Source: CAZQYC01 sp964597495
GTDB taxonomy: Bacteria > Pseudomonadota > Gammaproteobacteria > Steroidobacterales > Steroidobacteraceae
NCBI GenBank assembly: GCA_964597495.1
Contig: CAZQYC010000095.1
Coordinates: forward strand, 1 to 15,331
Direction of reading: 5' to 3'
DNA: 15,331 bases
The notes beneath the pieces were generated by a model. The model was not told the origin of the DNA and searched no databases. It saw only the letters and a program-made list of their open reading frames with translations. Below are positions 6,239 through 14,208 of this stretch, piece by piece. The position numbers were made by a program, and so were the translations under genes. How positions within the stretch are numbered: the stretch's first letter is position 1; the number at the start of each line of letters is the position of its first letter.

Positions 6239-6943
6239 CTAACGGGCAGGGTCTTCCTTGCCGTTTGGTCGTGATGGTATTGGTGCCTCAAGGCGTTTCG
6301 GTTGGGAAGAGTCTCGCATCCGAACCACCGGTATCGGCTCCCCTTTCTTAATGGACCCCACCATCGCTTCGCGCACCAGTGCCACAAATCGTTCCCGATC
6401 CTTGGGATCGGCGATGCGTCGCTCGGCAAGCTCTTGAGCCCCACGTAAGGTGAGGTAGGTCGACGTCAATTCCGGGTGCAATTTCACGTCGCGGCGAACA
6501 TCCGTTTGCGCGTCGCGGACGCGGCGGGCAATTTTGGCGCGTTCGGTGAAGAATTGGACTTTCTCAACTACCCACCGATTGCGATGAGCCAATTGTTCGT
6601 TCTGGCTCGATATTCTTCCGGTTGAGTCACGGCGTTGGGAAATAATGGTGACAGCCTCGCGCGCGACGCGACGCGCGCCGATCATGTCACCACGCTTCGG
6701 TTGTGTTTCCGAGGCCGAGATAGCGCGCTCCAAGTCTTTTCCCCACAAAATACGCTCGCCACGTTGAGTTAATAGCTTTACAAAATACGATTCGGCTTCT
6801 TGTGCCCTGAATTGGTATTTTGCCTTTCCGTGTTCTTGTAGGCGACCGACAATAAGTTTTTGGTCAAGCAGTCTTCGCGTTTCGAAGCCTTCGCGCGATA
6901 TATCACCGCCTTGACCGCCTACTTTATTGTTCGAGTCGCTCAT
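6239..6943 (-). CDS. Relaxase C-terminal-domain-like protein, shorter paralogue
   Basis: This 234-residue protein matches the C-terminal half of its upstream neighbour almost end to end, with roughly half the residues identical by eye: VGRL..HG.A.Y, then SYFVKL, GER.LWG.DLERA, HRN.W..EK, F, HPEL..TY, LRGA.E.A..RI.DP.D...FVA.VR. This module is known from the C-terminal regions of large conjugative relaxases and other plasmid-borne transfer proteins. No relaxase catalytic tyrosine or HUH motif is present, so the protein is not a nicking enzyme by itself. It lacks the LPD7-like domain of the neighbour. It starts 20 bases after the neighbour's stop codon with only a weak Shine-Dalgarno sequence. 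A tandem duplication followed by divergence explains the pair. A role in substrate processing or coupling to VirD4 is inferred. Confidence 0.7.
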   Translation of the reverse strand: MSDSNNKVGGQGGDISREGFETRRLLDQKLIVGRLQEHGKAKYQFRAQEAESYFVKLLTQRGERILWGKDLERAISASETQPKRGDMIGARRVAREAVTIISQRRDSTGRISSQNEQLAHRNRWVVEKVQFFTERAKIARRVRDAQTDVRRDVKLHPELTSTYLTLRGAQELAERRIADPKDRERFVALVREAMVGSIKKGEPIPVVRMRDSSQPKRLEAPIPSRPNGKEDPAR

Positions 6944-6963
6944 GGAGTGAGTGGCCTATCCAG

Positions 6964-8235
6964 CTAGCCACGTGCAAGTTCCCGCTCACGCTCTGGAGTT
7001 TGTCGCGGCGAGGAACCTGAGCGGACACTCTGTTGGCGTTCCCGCAAACGCATGGGCGGGAGAGGCTCTCCTCTCGCAATGGAATCGGCTAGTGCATTGC
7101 GGACGGTCGCGACAAACTTTCGCTGATCTTCCGGATCACGAATGCGTTGCTTCGCAATCTCTTCCGCGCCGCGCAAGTAGAAATAAGTACCCGCAAGTTC
7201 GGGATGCCGTTTGACCGCTTCTCGTGCGTCAACCGTCGTATCAAGGACAGTGCGCGCAGCATCGGCCCGCGATTGGAAAAATGGGCGCTTTTCTATAATC
7301 CATTTATTTCGATGAGTCGCCAGCTGCTTCTCGCTGACGACTTGACCATCATTATCGCGTTGACGGGCTTTAACCGTGACCGGCTCTTGCCTCAAGGCTT
7401 GCAGACCGACTTCCTCGCCGATCTGCGGCTTTGTCAGTGACTCTCGAAGTGCGCGTTCGAGATCAATACCCCAGAGCGTGCGCTCTCCTTTCGGCGTTTC
7501 GAGCTTGACGAAATAGCTCATCGGCTCATTGGAGTCATTCCGATAGTTCGCTCGACCATGATCAACAAGGCGACCCGTCGCTAGACGATCACGCTGATCG
7601 CGTTGTTTCTCTGGCGGGCGCTCGCGGCGCTCTGATCTGCTTCGTCTATTGAGCGCTGATTCGGCGGAAGTTGGTTCTTCGGCTAGACCATCTCGCTGCG
7701 AAGAGTTCTGTCGCGCCACTGTGCGTGCGAGACGCCCTACCTCAAATTCGTTCGGCTTGTAACCTCTCACTCCCAAGCCGGCGAGCTTCGCGGCAAACCA
7801 AACTTCTCTTCGGAAACGTTCGGTACCTGTTACCGTGATATCGTCCCAGCCACGCGCCTGTGCAATCGTGACGAGGCTCCGAATCACTTCCGTGTTTTCG
7901 CTTGGCGTGGTGAGCCTCACTCCCCGATCGGTAAATGCACGAGCCCCATCCGGGAAGTAATACTTGCGTCCGACTTGTACAAATTTGCTCCGAATGCTGT
8001 CAGGCATGTTGTTTGAGTTGACCGCTTTGTTTTCATCTCGCTGACTCTGCGCTTTCGACGACGTGGCTTCTGACGCGTCCTCATTTGAACGTGGCCGTGT
8101 CGGATTGGCTGCGGCTGGAATGGGTCGCACTGCCCGCCTTTTGGATGGCCGAATTGAGTTCTCACCGAGCATGCGATCACGCGTTCGCCGCACCTCGCGT
8201 TCAACCTTATTTTTATCATCAACTTCGTTAGCCAT
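6964..8235 (-). CDS. LPD7-like domain protein with relaxase C-terminal module
   Basis: This 423-residue protein begins with a charged, low-complexity stretch (about 1-80). A domain at about 81-172 (KYYFPDGARAFTDRGVRLTT, WDDITVTGTERFRREVW, AAKLAGLGVRGY) matches my memory of the LPD7 domain common in large polyvalent and relaxase proteins of conjugative elements. A basic linker follows, then a second module at about 218-410 (GRLVDHGRANY, SYFVKLETPKGERTLWGIDL, HRNKWIIEK, HPELAGTYFYLRGAEEIA) shared with the next gene. It has no membrane span. The ATG at 8235 has AGGGGA at good spacing, 9 bases after the virD4 stop codon. The architecture suggests the tail of a TraI-like relaxase existing as a separate protein. 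It might act in the relaxosome with a relaxase encoded elsewhere. Domain naming is from recognition, without a database search. Confidence 0.75.
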   Translation of the reverse strand: MANEVDDKNKVEREVRRTRDRMLGENSIRPSKRRAVRPIPAAANPTRPRSNEDASEATSSKAQSQRDENKAVNSNNMPDSIRSKFVQVGRKYYFPDGARAFTDRGVRLTTPSENTEVIRSLVTIAQARGWDDITVTGTERFRREVWFAAKLAGLGVRGYKPNEFEVGRLARTVARQNSSQRDGLAEEPTSAESALNRRSRSERRERPPEKQRDQRDRLATGRLVDHGRANYRNDSNEPMSYFVKLETPKGERTLWGIDLERALRESLTKPQIGEEVGLQALRQEPVTVKARQRDNDGQVVSEKQLATHRNKWIIEKRPFFQSRADAARTVLDTTVDAREAVKRHPELAGTYFYLRGAEEIAKQRIRDPEDQRKFVATVRNALADSIARGEPLPPMRLRERQQSVRSGSSPRQTPERERELARG

Positions 8236-8244
8236 GACAATCCC

Positions 8245-10209
8245 CTAACGCTCACGCAATGTGGCAAGAAAACTCTCGACTGCTACATTTAAATCTTGTT
8301 CGCTCAGCCGTCCACTTTCGGGCAGGATGACTTTGCTGAAGTCCGCCGCGAAATCGTCCAACGTCAACGAGTCGATTCGATTCACGTCCTCGGCCGTCGC
8401 TTCTCGCTCTTTTATAGTGATTTCCGGCGGCGGGACGATGGGTGTATCGAAGGGCTGTGGCGGCAATCCGTGATCAACAGTGGCAATACCTTGACTTGCA
8501 AGCCGGCCCGGAGCCGCATCGGCTGGCGGCTTGCAGAGCCGCGCTACAAAGCGGTGATCGGTGAAGTATCGGATCTTGCGACAGCGGATCGGTCTTAATC
8601 CCTCGTAGAACACGATCGCCTCTTCAGGCCCAAGTTCCTTCACTTCCTGTGGCAAGAGCAGGGCACGCCGCTGCTCGCTCACGCTGGTGCTTCCCTGCCG
8701 TCGTCCACGTGCGTCGGCCAAGTCGAATGTAGGCTTCGACCAGGTTTTCACCTTAACCGTTGTATATCCCAGTTCTTCGGAGATCTCACGGGCATCGGCG
8801 AAATCTTTCGGCGCGAACACGATTCGCGCCGCGAGACTCTTCAGCATGGTTTCGGCGGCATTCGTGCCATACACCTCCCGCAGCTGCGCCGGTGTTTGGA
8901 TCACAAGTAGGACGCGGACGTTGTAGCCGGGTAGATAAGAAATGGACTCAGCGATGATCGGAATGCGACCGACGGCCGTGAATTCATCGAGTAACATCAG
9001 GACCTGGTGCTTAAGTGTGGGGTCATGCTCCGGCAATACCCGTGTTTGAAGTCCAATCGCTTGTTGGAAAAAAAGCGCGAGCACGGGCCGAAGCCGATGT
9101 AAATCGTCAGGGCGCACGCCGACGTAAATAGACATGGGCTTCCGGCGAAGCTCGCGCAAATCAAAGTCATTAGCCGACGTGGCCGCATCCAGAATCGGGT
9201 TGAGCCACAAATCAAGCCGTGAGGTGAATGTCTTGCGAATACTCGACGCCGTCACAGGCGCGAGATCGATCACATCGTATAGCGCGCGCACGCACTGCGA
9301 CGACAACGGAACACGGCCGCTGTTCCGGCCTTCCACGATCCGCTTCCAATGGTGTCCGAACCCTTCATCGTCCGAAGCCATTCCCTGCCGAAGCACTTCT
9401 CCAATTGTCTTTGGTAATGAAGGCGTCTCAAATAGATAGAGCGCAATTCCCAGGAAGAGAGAACGCGCGCTGGCGGTCCAGAACGGATCGACATTCGGCG
9501 GATCGGGATAGAGCATCTCCGCGATGCGCTGCAAATCATTCACGCGCTTGTTCGGATCGCTCGACACATAGAAGAAAGGGTTCCAGTGCGCGGTGTTTTT
9601 GTCTTCTGCAAAGGGGTCGAAGAGATAGCAGGTCTGACCCGAGCGCGCACGAAAACCTGCGGTCAATGTCCAGTTCTCCTTCTTGATATCGACGCAGATC
9701 AATGAGTCCGGCCAATTGAGGAGATTCGGAATCACGACGCCCGTCCCCTTACCTGCGCGCGGCGGCGCCGCCAGCGCAACCCCCTGCTGGCCACGCAGCA
9801 TCACGCACTGGCGCCCAATGCGGCCCAAGATGATGCCGCGATCACCTAGAAGCCTCGCCACCTTGATCTCACGGCGTGTCGCGAAACGTGCATCGCCGTG
9901 CAATGAACGCCGACGCGGCCATATAAAAGTGAGGGCGCATCCCGCGATCAGAATCAAGCCAGCCGCGGAACTCAAGACCAAACGCCGTCGAATCTCCTCG
10001 CGTTGACCAAAGTAGTATGCATACCTGAGCACGGTAACCGGGCTCGCATCGCGTGTGTTCGCCTGGATCGACCAGAGAAAGAGAAAACCCGCTACATATT
10101 GAGAGGCAATAAGTAGAACGGGCAGCGCCATCCCTGCCCGTAGCACCATTTTCTTGCGCGAAGACTTAAGCAGTGGCTGCCAAGCTTCGGCGTTTACGCT
10201 CGGGTTCAT
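8245..10209 (-). CDS. virD4: VirD4/TraG-family type IV coupling protein (ATPase)
   Basis: This is the T4SS coupling protein, an inner-membrane ATPase that brings substrates to the secretion channel. From the ATG at 10209 it has 654 residues. Two membrane spans (about 24-48 and 75-97) precede the cytoplasmic part. The nucleotide-binding motifs are complete: Walker A in APPRAGKGTG (about 148-157) and Walker B in LMLLDEF (about 404-410), along with the family stretches WNPF and DPFWTASARSLFLGIALYLF. The C-terminal 90 residues are acidic and Pro-rich. The ATG at 10209 has AAAGAG upstream and overlaps the end of virB11 by 44 bases. A TTG at 10263 would overlap further and is less likely, and an ATG at 10149 would still retain both spans. 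It directly follows virB11 and precedes the relaxase-like proteins. Confidence 0.95.
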   Translation of the reverse strand: MNPSVNAEAWQPLLKSSRKKMVLRAGMALPVLLIASQYVAGFLFLWSIQANTRDASPVTVLRYAYYFGQREEIRRRLVLSSAAGLILIAGCALTFIWPRRRSLHGDARFATRREIKVARLLGDRGIILGRIGRQCVMLRGQQGVALAAPPRAGKGTGVVIPNLLNWPDSLICVDIKKENWTLTAGFRARSGQTCYLFDPFAEDKNTAHWNPFFYVSSDPNKRVNDLQRIAEMLYPDPPNVDPFWTASARSLFLGIALYLFETPSLPKTIGEVLRQGMASDDEGFGHHWKRIVEGRNSGRVPLSSQCVRALYDVIDLAPVTASSIRKTFTSRLDLWLNPILDAATSANDFDLRELRRKPMSIYVGVRPDDLHRLRPVLALFFQQAIGLQTRVLPEHDPTLKHQVLMLLDEFTAVGRIPIIAESISYLPGYNVRVLLVIQTPAQLREVYGTNAAETMLKSLAARIVFAPKDFADAREISEELGYTTVKVKTWSKPTFDLADARGRRQGSTSVSEQRRALLLPQEVKELGPEEAIVFYEGLRPIRCRKIRYFTDHRFVARLCKPPADAAPGRLASQGIATVDHGLPPQPFDTPIVPPPEITIKEREATAEDVNRIDSLTLDDFAADFSKVILPESGRLSEQDLNVAVESFLATLRER

Positions 10210-11263
10210 ACCAAATCTCTTTGATGTAGCGTTGATGGCGTTCAACGCCGAACTGAATGACAACGTCCACGAGCAAATACAAAAGGTGCTTAATGTCGCC
10301 TCGCGCGAGTTCTTGTCCTGCGCGGCTCTGCTTCACCAAGAGCACCAATTGCTCGAAGGCCAGTTCCGCGCTCGCGGCATGCACGCTGGTAATGGACCCC
10401 GGATGGCCCGAGTTTACATTCCGCAAATAGTCGAACGCTTCTTCGGCGCGGAGTTCTGCAAGAAGAATTCGATCGGGTTTCATGCGCAGACAGGATTCCA
10501 GCAACTGCTTTGGCGTCACGCGCGCGAGTCCCTGATCGTCTTTGCTGTAAAAGAGCCGAACATGATTCGGGTGGCTATCGAGTATTAATTCCTTGGCATC
10601 TTCGATCGTGATAAGACGTTCATCTCCCGGAATTTCACGGATCAACGCTTTGGTATAGGTCGTTTTTCCAGAGCCTGTCGGCCCGGATACCACGATGTTT
10701 TTGCGAGCACGGACGGCAAGACGCATGAAGGACTCGTATTCCTTGGCTTTGAGGAGCTGCGCCAGCATGACTTCCGCTTCATCCGGTGCGTCGCTCGCAC
10801 ATCGCGTAGCGCGAAAAATGCCGCGATCAGCGAGTTCCTTGAGAGACCACACTTGATCCGACGGCCGACGGATCGTGATCGCGACTGTTCCTTGCGTCGT
10901 CGCGGGCGGCAACACGATTTGAATCCGCTCGCCCGTGGGCAAGGAGGCAGATAGGAGCGGTGATTCCTCATCAACCCGCTGGCGGGTTGAATTGGCAACG
11001 AGCTTTGCAAGTCGTTGACACCATCCGAAATCCGCAAAAGGCAATAGCTCCTGACGCCAGCCGTCGCGGGTCTCGATAAACGCTTCGCCTGGACGATTGA
11101 TGCAAAGCTCGGTGATGCCGGGATCGCAAAGAAGCGGCCGAAGCGCGCGCAGTGTCAATTCGAGCGCGGAGTGGCTCGTGGACAGACGACTTCGTGATGA
11201 GTTATCTGAACTCGACGAAGCCAGCGTCGGGTTAGCGTGATCGAGTGGTGGTACGGAGATCAT
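10166..11263 (-). CDS. virB11: VirB11 traffic ATPase
   Basis: This 365-residue hexameric ATPase sits at the cytoplasmic base of the T4SS and switches between pilus assembly and substrate transfer with VirB4 and VirD4. The N-terminal domain (about 30-150) carries ITELCINRPGEAFIE and IRRPS. The C-terminal domain has Walker A GPTGSGKT (194-201), the Asp box TIEDAKEL (219-226), Walker B ILLAELR (266-272) and the His box GHPGSITSVHA (286-296). All are intact. The ATG at 11263 overlaps the end of virB10 by 32 bases. Its ribosome-binding site is weak (CAGG), so translation is likely coupled to virB10. The Ser-rich first 30 residues are unusual but harmless. Confidence 0.97.
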   Translation of the reverse strand: MISVPPLDHANPTLASSSSDNSSRSRLSTSHSALELTLRALRPLLCDPGITELCINRPGEAFIETRDGWRQELLPFADFGWCQRLAKLVANSTRQRVDEESPLLSASLPTGERIQIVLPPATTQGTVAITIRRPSDQVWSLKELADRGIFRATRCASDAPDEAEVMLAQLLKAKEYESFMRLAVRARKNIVVSGPTGSGKTTYTKALIREIPGDERLITIEDAKELILDSHPNHVRLFYSKDDQGLARVTPKQLLESCLRMKPDRILLAELRAEEAFDYLRNVNSGHPGSITSVHAASAELAFEQLVLLVKQSRAGQELARGDIKHLLYLLVDVVIQFGVERHQRYIKEIWYEPERKRRSLAATA

Positions 11264-12497
11264 AGACGGACCTGAAATCTAAGTCGCGAGCGACGAGAAT
11301 TTGAATGCGATCACCATTGCGTTTGAAGACCGTGGGAGGAATGTTGATAGTGCTTTTCAAAACTTCCGTCAGGATGTCCTGCGCGCTTGAGGGGTTGTAG
11401 ATCACGCTACTCCCGCCACCTTTGCTCTGGGATTGAACACCCGCCTGAATCGCGCCATCGATCAGCGAAATCAAAATCGCCGCACCAAACCGATCGAAGA
11501 AATGACGGTCGACTTGTCCCGGTAACCCGGACCGCCCAAGTTCGTCTGTGCCAGGGGATGCCAACGGCACGACAACACCAGTGGGTGTTCTTGCTTCCGT
11601 CCAGAGGACAAAGATGCGGGCAGAACCTTGCCGCACTTCGCCACGCGTCTCGCCGACGAGTTTCGTTCCGCGTTCGAGTAACACAACTTTTCCATCTGCG
11701 CTGAACGTATCGGTCGCGGTAATGCATGTGGTAAATCCAGCGAGCGATGTGTCGATCGCCGTTTCCAACGTGCAATCAATGAACGCCCCTTTCGGAAGCA
11801 GCATGCGCTGCGTCGGCAAGATGCGTGCTCGAACAGCCGGTGTCACGCTTGGTTTGAGCAGTGTTCCAACCGCCGTTTCATTCGGACTATTAGCGCCAAA
11901 CGGTCCTCCAACATCTTCTGTTCTTGGAGGCATCGCGGCTGTCGACTCGCTGGAAGACAAGCCACTCCGCGTAGAGTCTTCCGACAACGACAACACCGGA
12001 CCTGACAATCGTCGTTCCAACACAATCTGCCCGGGCGACTTCGTGCCGGAAGCGACGACATTAGCCGCCGGTGTCTCTATATCTGAAGCACGTTGTTCTG
12101 CAGAACGCTGCCTGGGTAAATCAGGACGTGGCCCAAGAAGATGTTCAACGGCAGAAGATTCCGGCTGCGGCGGATCGATGCGACCGAGCGTAGGCAGCGG
12201 CGTCTCCCCTTGCGCTTTGGCCTGCGATGTCGCTTGCGCATGCTCTCTACTCTGCGCCGGCTTCGACAAAGCGTGTGAGTAGTACCAAACAAGCAATCCC
12301 AAACCGAGGGCAGACATGAGTCCAATCGCAAGGAAATTCGTAACGCGCGATTGAATCGAACGAGATCGATTGATGGAAAGGATTCCTCGGTCTTGAACCT
12401 CTCCTTGCTCTTCTGGAGTAGAGGCAGTCCCATCAGGACCTACCTCCTTTTTGGAGAACTGCTTGAAACGCTGAAACCAGTCACTCAGAAAGGTCAT
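11232..12497 (-). CDS. virB10: VirB10/TrbI-family T4SS core channel protein
   Basis: VirB10 spans the envelope, from an inner-membrane anchor to the outer-membrane cap. This 421-residue protein has a short cytoplasmic start, one membrane span (about 53-73, FLAIGLMSALGLGLLVWYYS), a long flexible Pro/Ser/Glu-rich periplasmic linker (about 78-225) and the conserved TrbI domain (about 228-415). Recognisable parts are LLPKGAFIDCTLETAI, GTKLVGETRGEV, the FGAAILISLIDG antenna-region stretch and the GDRIQILVARDLDF ending. It starts at an ATG that overlaps the virB9 stop codon (ATGA) and has an ideal AAGGAGG ribosome-binding site, so it is strongly translated and coupled. Confidence 0.97.
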   Translation of the reverse strand: MTFLSDWFQRFKQFSKKEVGPDGTASTPEEQGEVQDRGILSINRSRSIQSRVTNFLAIGLMSALGLGLLVWYYSHALSKPAQSREHAQATSQAKAQGETPLPTLGRIDPPQPESSAVEHLLGPRPDLPRQRSAEQRASDIETPAANVVASGTKSPGQIVLERRLSGPVLSLSEDSTRSGLSSSESTAAMPPRTEDVGGPFGANSPNETAVGTLLKPSVTPAVRARILPTQRMLLPKGAFIDCTLETAIDTSLAGFTTCITATDTFSADGKVVLLERGTKLVGETRGEVRQGSARIFVLWTEARTPTGVVVPLASPGTDELGRSGLPGQVDRHFFDRFGAAILISLIDGAIQAGVQSQSKGGGSSVIYNPSSAQDILTEVLKSTINIPPTVFKRNGDRIQILVARDLDFRSVYDLRTTTRSR

Positions 12498-13303
12498 GGC
12501 GAACCCTCCTTACGGTCACGCCACACATCGGGCGCCACGGTGCCAGAGTTCAAGCGCTCGCCGCTGCCTGCGAATCCTTTGTTCACGACGCATCCTGTAA
12601 CCTTGCCGCGGCGAAGAATAAATCTTGCAGCGACGCGGTGAATGATGACGTCGCCTTCTTCCACGTTGAAGTTAAGCAGCGATTCGGAACCGTCCTCATT
12701 GGCGATGAAGATGACGGGAAGTTCCGCCTTCGCACTAAACGTGAGACGAGTGTGCACCCCATCGTCCGAAGCCGCGATCGGTTTGATGGAAGACGCTCCG
12801 CAGTACCAATAGTCGTAATTATGTGCGCGTGTCGAACCGGCCTGTGCGAATGCGTAGTCGGTGTGTTCGGCGTTTGAATTCTTCGGCGGATAAATAAAAC
12901 GCACCGTGTAAATCACTTCGTCGGTAAGCAGGTTTGGCTTACGCGAAGAGACGGAGTACTCGAAGCGATACGCGCGGCGGTCCGTGTAGATCACGAAGTT
13001 CGTGCCGACGTTCATCGCCTTCGGCTTCAGAACCAAGTGATTGCGATGTGCTCCGAAGGCGATGCCATCGAGATCGCCGCCGCCGTTCCCGGCAAAGACC
13101 TCCCCTTCTTCAAACACGAGTTCGATGGCGTATCCGACAAAGCCGTACAATCGATAGACCTCATTGGGTCGGTACATCGCCGTACGGATACGGCTATCGA
13201 TACCCCCTTTGGTCGGCAGCGTTTCTGCATCGGACACGACTCCATGTATAAGCATGGCTGCGGATAAGCCGATGTTGATGAGAGTGCGCAAAACGGTACT
13301 CAT
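12494..13303 (-). CDS. virB9: VirB9/CagX-family T4SS outer-membrane core protein
   Basis: This 269-residue secreted protein forms the T4SS core complex with VirB7 and VirB10. A signal peptide covers about residues 1-26 (hydrophobic core INIGLSAAMLIHG, cleavage near SDA-ET). The N-terminal domain contains DSRIRTAMYRPNEVYRLYG, typical of the family, and the C-terminal domain contains NYDYWYCGASSIKP, DDGVHTRLTF and IHRVAARFILRRGKVTGCVV, which binds VirB7 and VirB10. Two Cys residues in the C-terminal domain could form disulfides, possibly with VirB7. Its ATG overlaps the virB8 stop codon (ATGA) and its own stop overlaps the virB10 start in the same way. Confidence 0.97.
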   Translation of the reverse strand: MSTVLRTLINIGLSAAMLIHGVVSDAETLPTKGGIDSRIRTAMYRPNEVYRLYGFVGYAIELVFEEGEVFAGNGGGDLDGIAFGAHRNHLVLKPKAMNVGTNFVIYTDRRAYRFEYSVSSRKPNLLTDEVIYTVRFIYPPKNSNAEHTDYAFAQAGSTRAHNYDYWYCGASSIKPIAASDDGVHTRLTFSAKAELPVIFIANEDGSESLLNFNVEEGDVIIHRVAARFILRRGKVTGCVVNKGFAGSGERLNSGTVAPDVWRDRKEGSP

Positions 13304-14025
13304 CGGCTTTGTCCTTGTATGGAAGTTGCCGTGGCGGATTCGTTAGGTACTTCGGCCTCTGCTTTGAATTCCACCACTTTGAAACCGAGCGGATTGGAAC
13401 GGCGGTTCTTAGGATCGGCAGAGGGTTCAACATAGGTGTATTGAATCGTGGCAATCCAATGCGTTACCTGCTCATCGGTCCCACCCGCCGGACGCTTTGC
13501 TTTCACATAGCGCACTTGGGCAAGATCGGAGACCCCACTGAGGCGCTCGAAGAAACTGACCGAACTGACTTGAACGCTTACCGTCGAGCCATCCTTATAG
13601 ATATTCAGCGGTGAGGTGGGGTTGGTTTTTGTCCATAAGCTATACCACGCTTGATTGCGGGCCGACGTGTGGAAGGCGCCGCATTCCTCGTAGTCGCTTT
13701 CCGCTGTCGCGAAGTTAAATCGTTCACAAATCGTTACATAGTGACTCAGAAAATAACGAGTAACTGCCTCGGGGAGTTGAGCGCTGCCGGCGTACACAGG
13801 AACCACATCGACGATCCCTGTGCTGTTATCAACGCGCACAACGAAGGGATCGACACGCTTCAACGGCATGAGCAGCATCAGTGCAATCGCAGTCATGAGC
13901 GCACAGGCCCAACCACCACCTGCGACTATCCATGCAATCCGCAGGATGCGCTGCGCCTGCGCGGCGCGGTCAGCGTCCCAGGAAGCCGCCTCGGAAAAGT
14001 AGGATTGGAGTGCCGTGTCTTTCAC
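13300..14025 (-). CDS. virB8: VirB8 inner-membrane T4SS assembly factor
   Basis: This 241-residue bitopic protein has a short cytoplasmic start (about 1-28), a membrane span (about 29-53, IAWIVAGGGWACALMTAIALM) and a periplasmic NTF2-like domain. Conserved stretches are VDPFVVRVDNSTGIVDVVP, FLSHYVTICERFNF and WIATIQYTYVEP. VirB8 nucleates assembly at the inner membrane. The start is a GTG whose G-T-G-A overlaps the virB7 stop codon, with AGGA about nine bases upstream; no ATG in the frame gives the full N-terminus. The C-terminal tail (ESATATSIQGQSR) runs into the virB9 start with an ATGA overlap. Confidence 0.96.
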   Translation of the reverse strand: MKDTALQSYFSEAASWDADRAAQAQRILRIAWIVAGGGWACALMTAIALMLLMPLKRVDPFVVRVDNSTGIVDVVPVYAGSAQLPEAVTRYFLSHYVTICERFNFATAESDYEECGAFHTSARNQAWYSLWTKTNPTSPLNIYKDGSTVSVQVSSVSFFERLSGVSDLAQVRYVKAKRPAGGTDEQVTHWIATIQYTYVEPSADPKNRRSNPLGFKVVEFKAEAEVPNESATATSIQGQSR

Positions 14026-14195
14026 TTTGAATCATCCTGCAACGAGGAGGGATTAGTCGGCGTTGGCAACTTCTCCAACGGTTGCGTGCGAGTCGGACTA
14101 TTGATTGGCTCCAACCGACCATCACATCGCACTTTCCCCATGGATGCACAGCCTACGAGGCAAGCAGCCAACCATACGATGATGAGAATTCTCAT
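14022..14195 (-). CDS. virB7: VirB7-like short outer-membrane lipoprotein
   Basis: The ATG at 14195 gives a 57-residue lipoprotein with AGAGGG seven bases upstream. The frame extends back to 14228, but that would overlap the end of virB6 and hide the signal peptide. The signal peptide MRILIIVWLAACLVGC ends in a proper lipobox (L-V-G-C), with Cys16 as the lipidated residue. A second Cys precedes DGRLEPINSP, a motif I associate with VirB7-type lipoproteins that contact VirB9; the rest is Pro/Thr-rich. The mature part is only about 42 residues, so the globular N0 domain known from Xanthomonas VirB7 is absent. Position between virB6 and virB8 and the GTGA overlap with virB8 support the assignment. 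Confidence 0.85.
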   Translation of the reverse strand: MRILIIVWLAACLVGCASMGKVRCDGRLEPINSPTRTQPLEKLPTPTNPSSLQDDSK

Positions 14196-14208
14196 GAGTA
14201 GCCCTCTT

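Noticed and set aside
10207..10263. Upstream TTG start for virD4
   Set aside because: It would extend the overlap with virB11 to 98 bases, and the ATG at 10209 has a better ribosome-binding site.
11548..12282. Plus-strand 244-residue frame opposite virB10
   Set aside because: It is antisense to the well-supported virB10 linker region, whose base composition keeps the opposite frame open; no family is recognisable.
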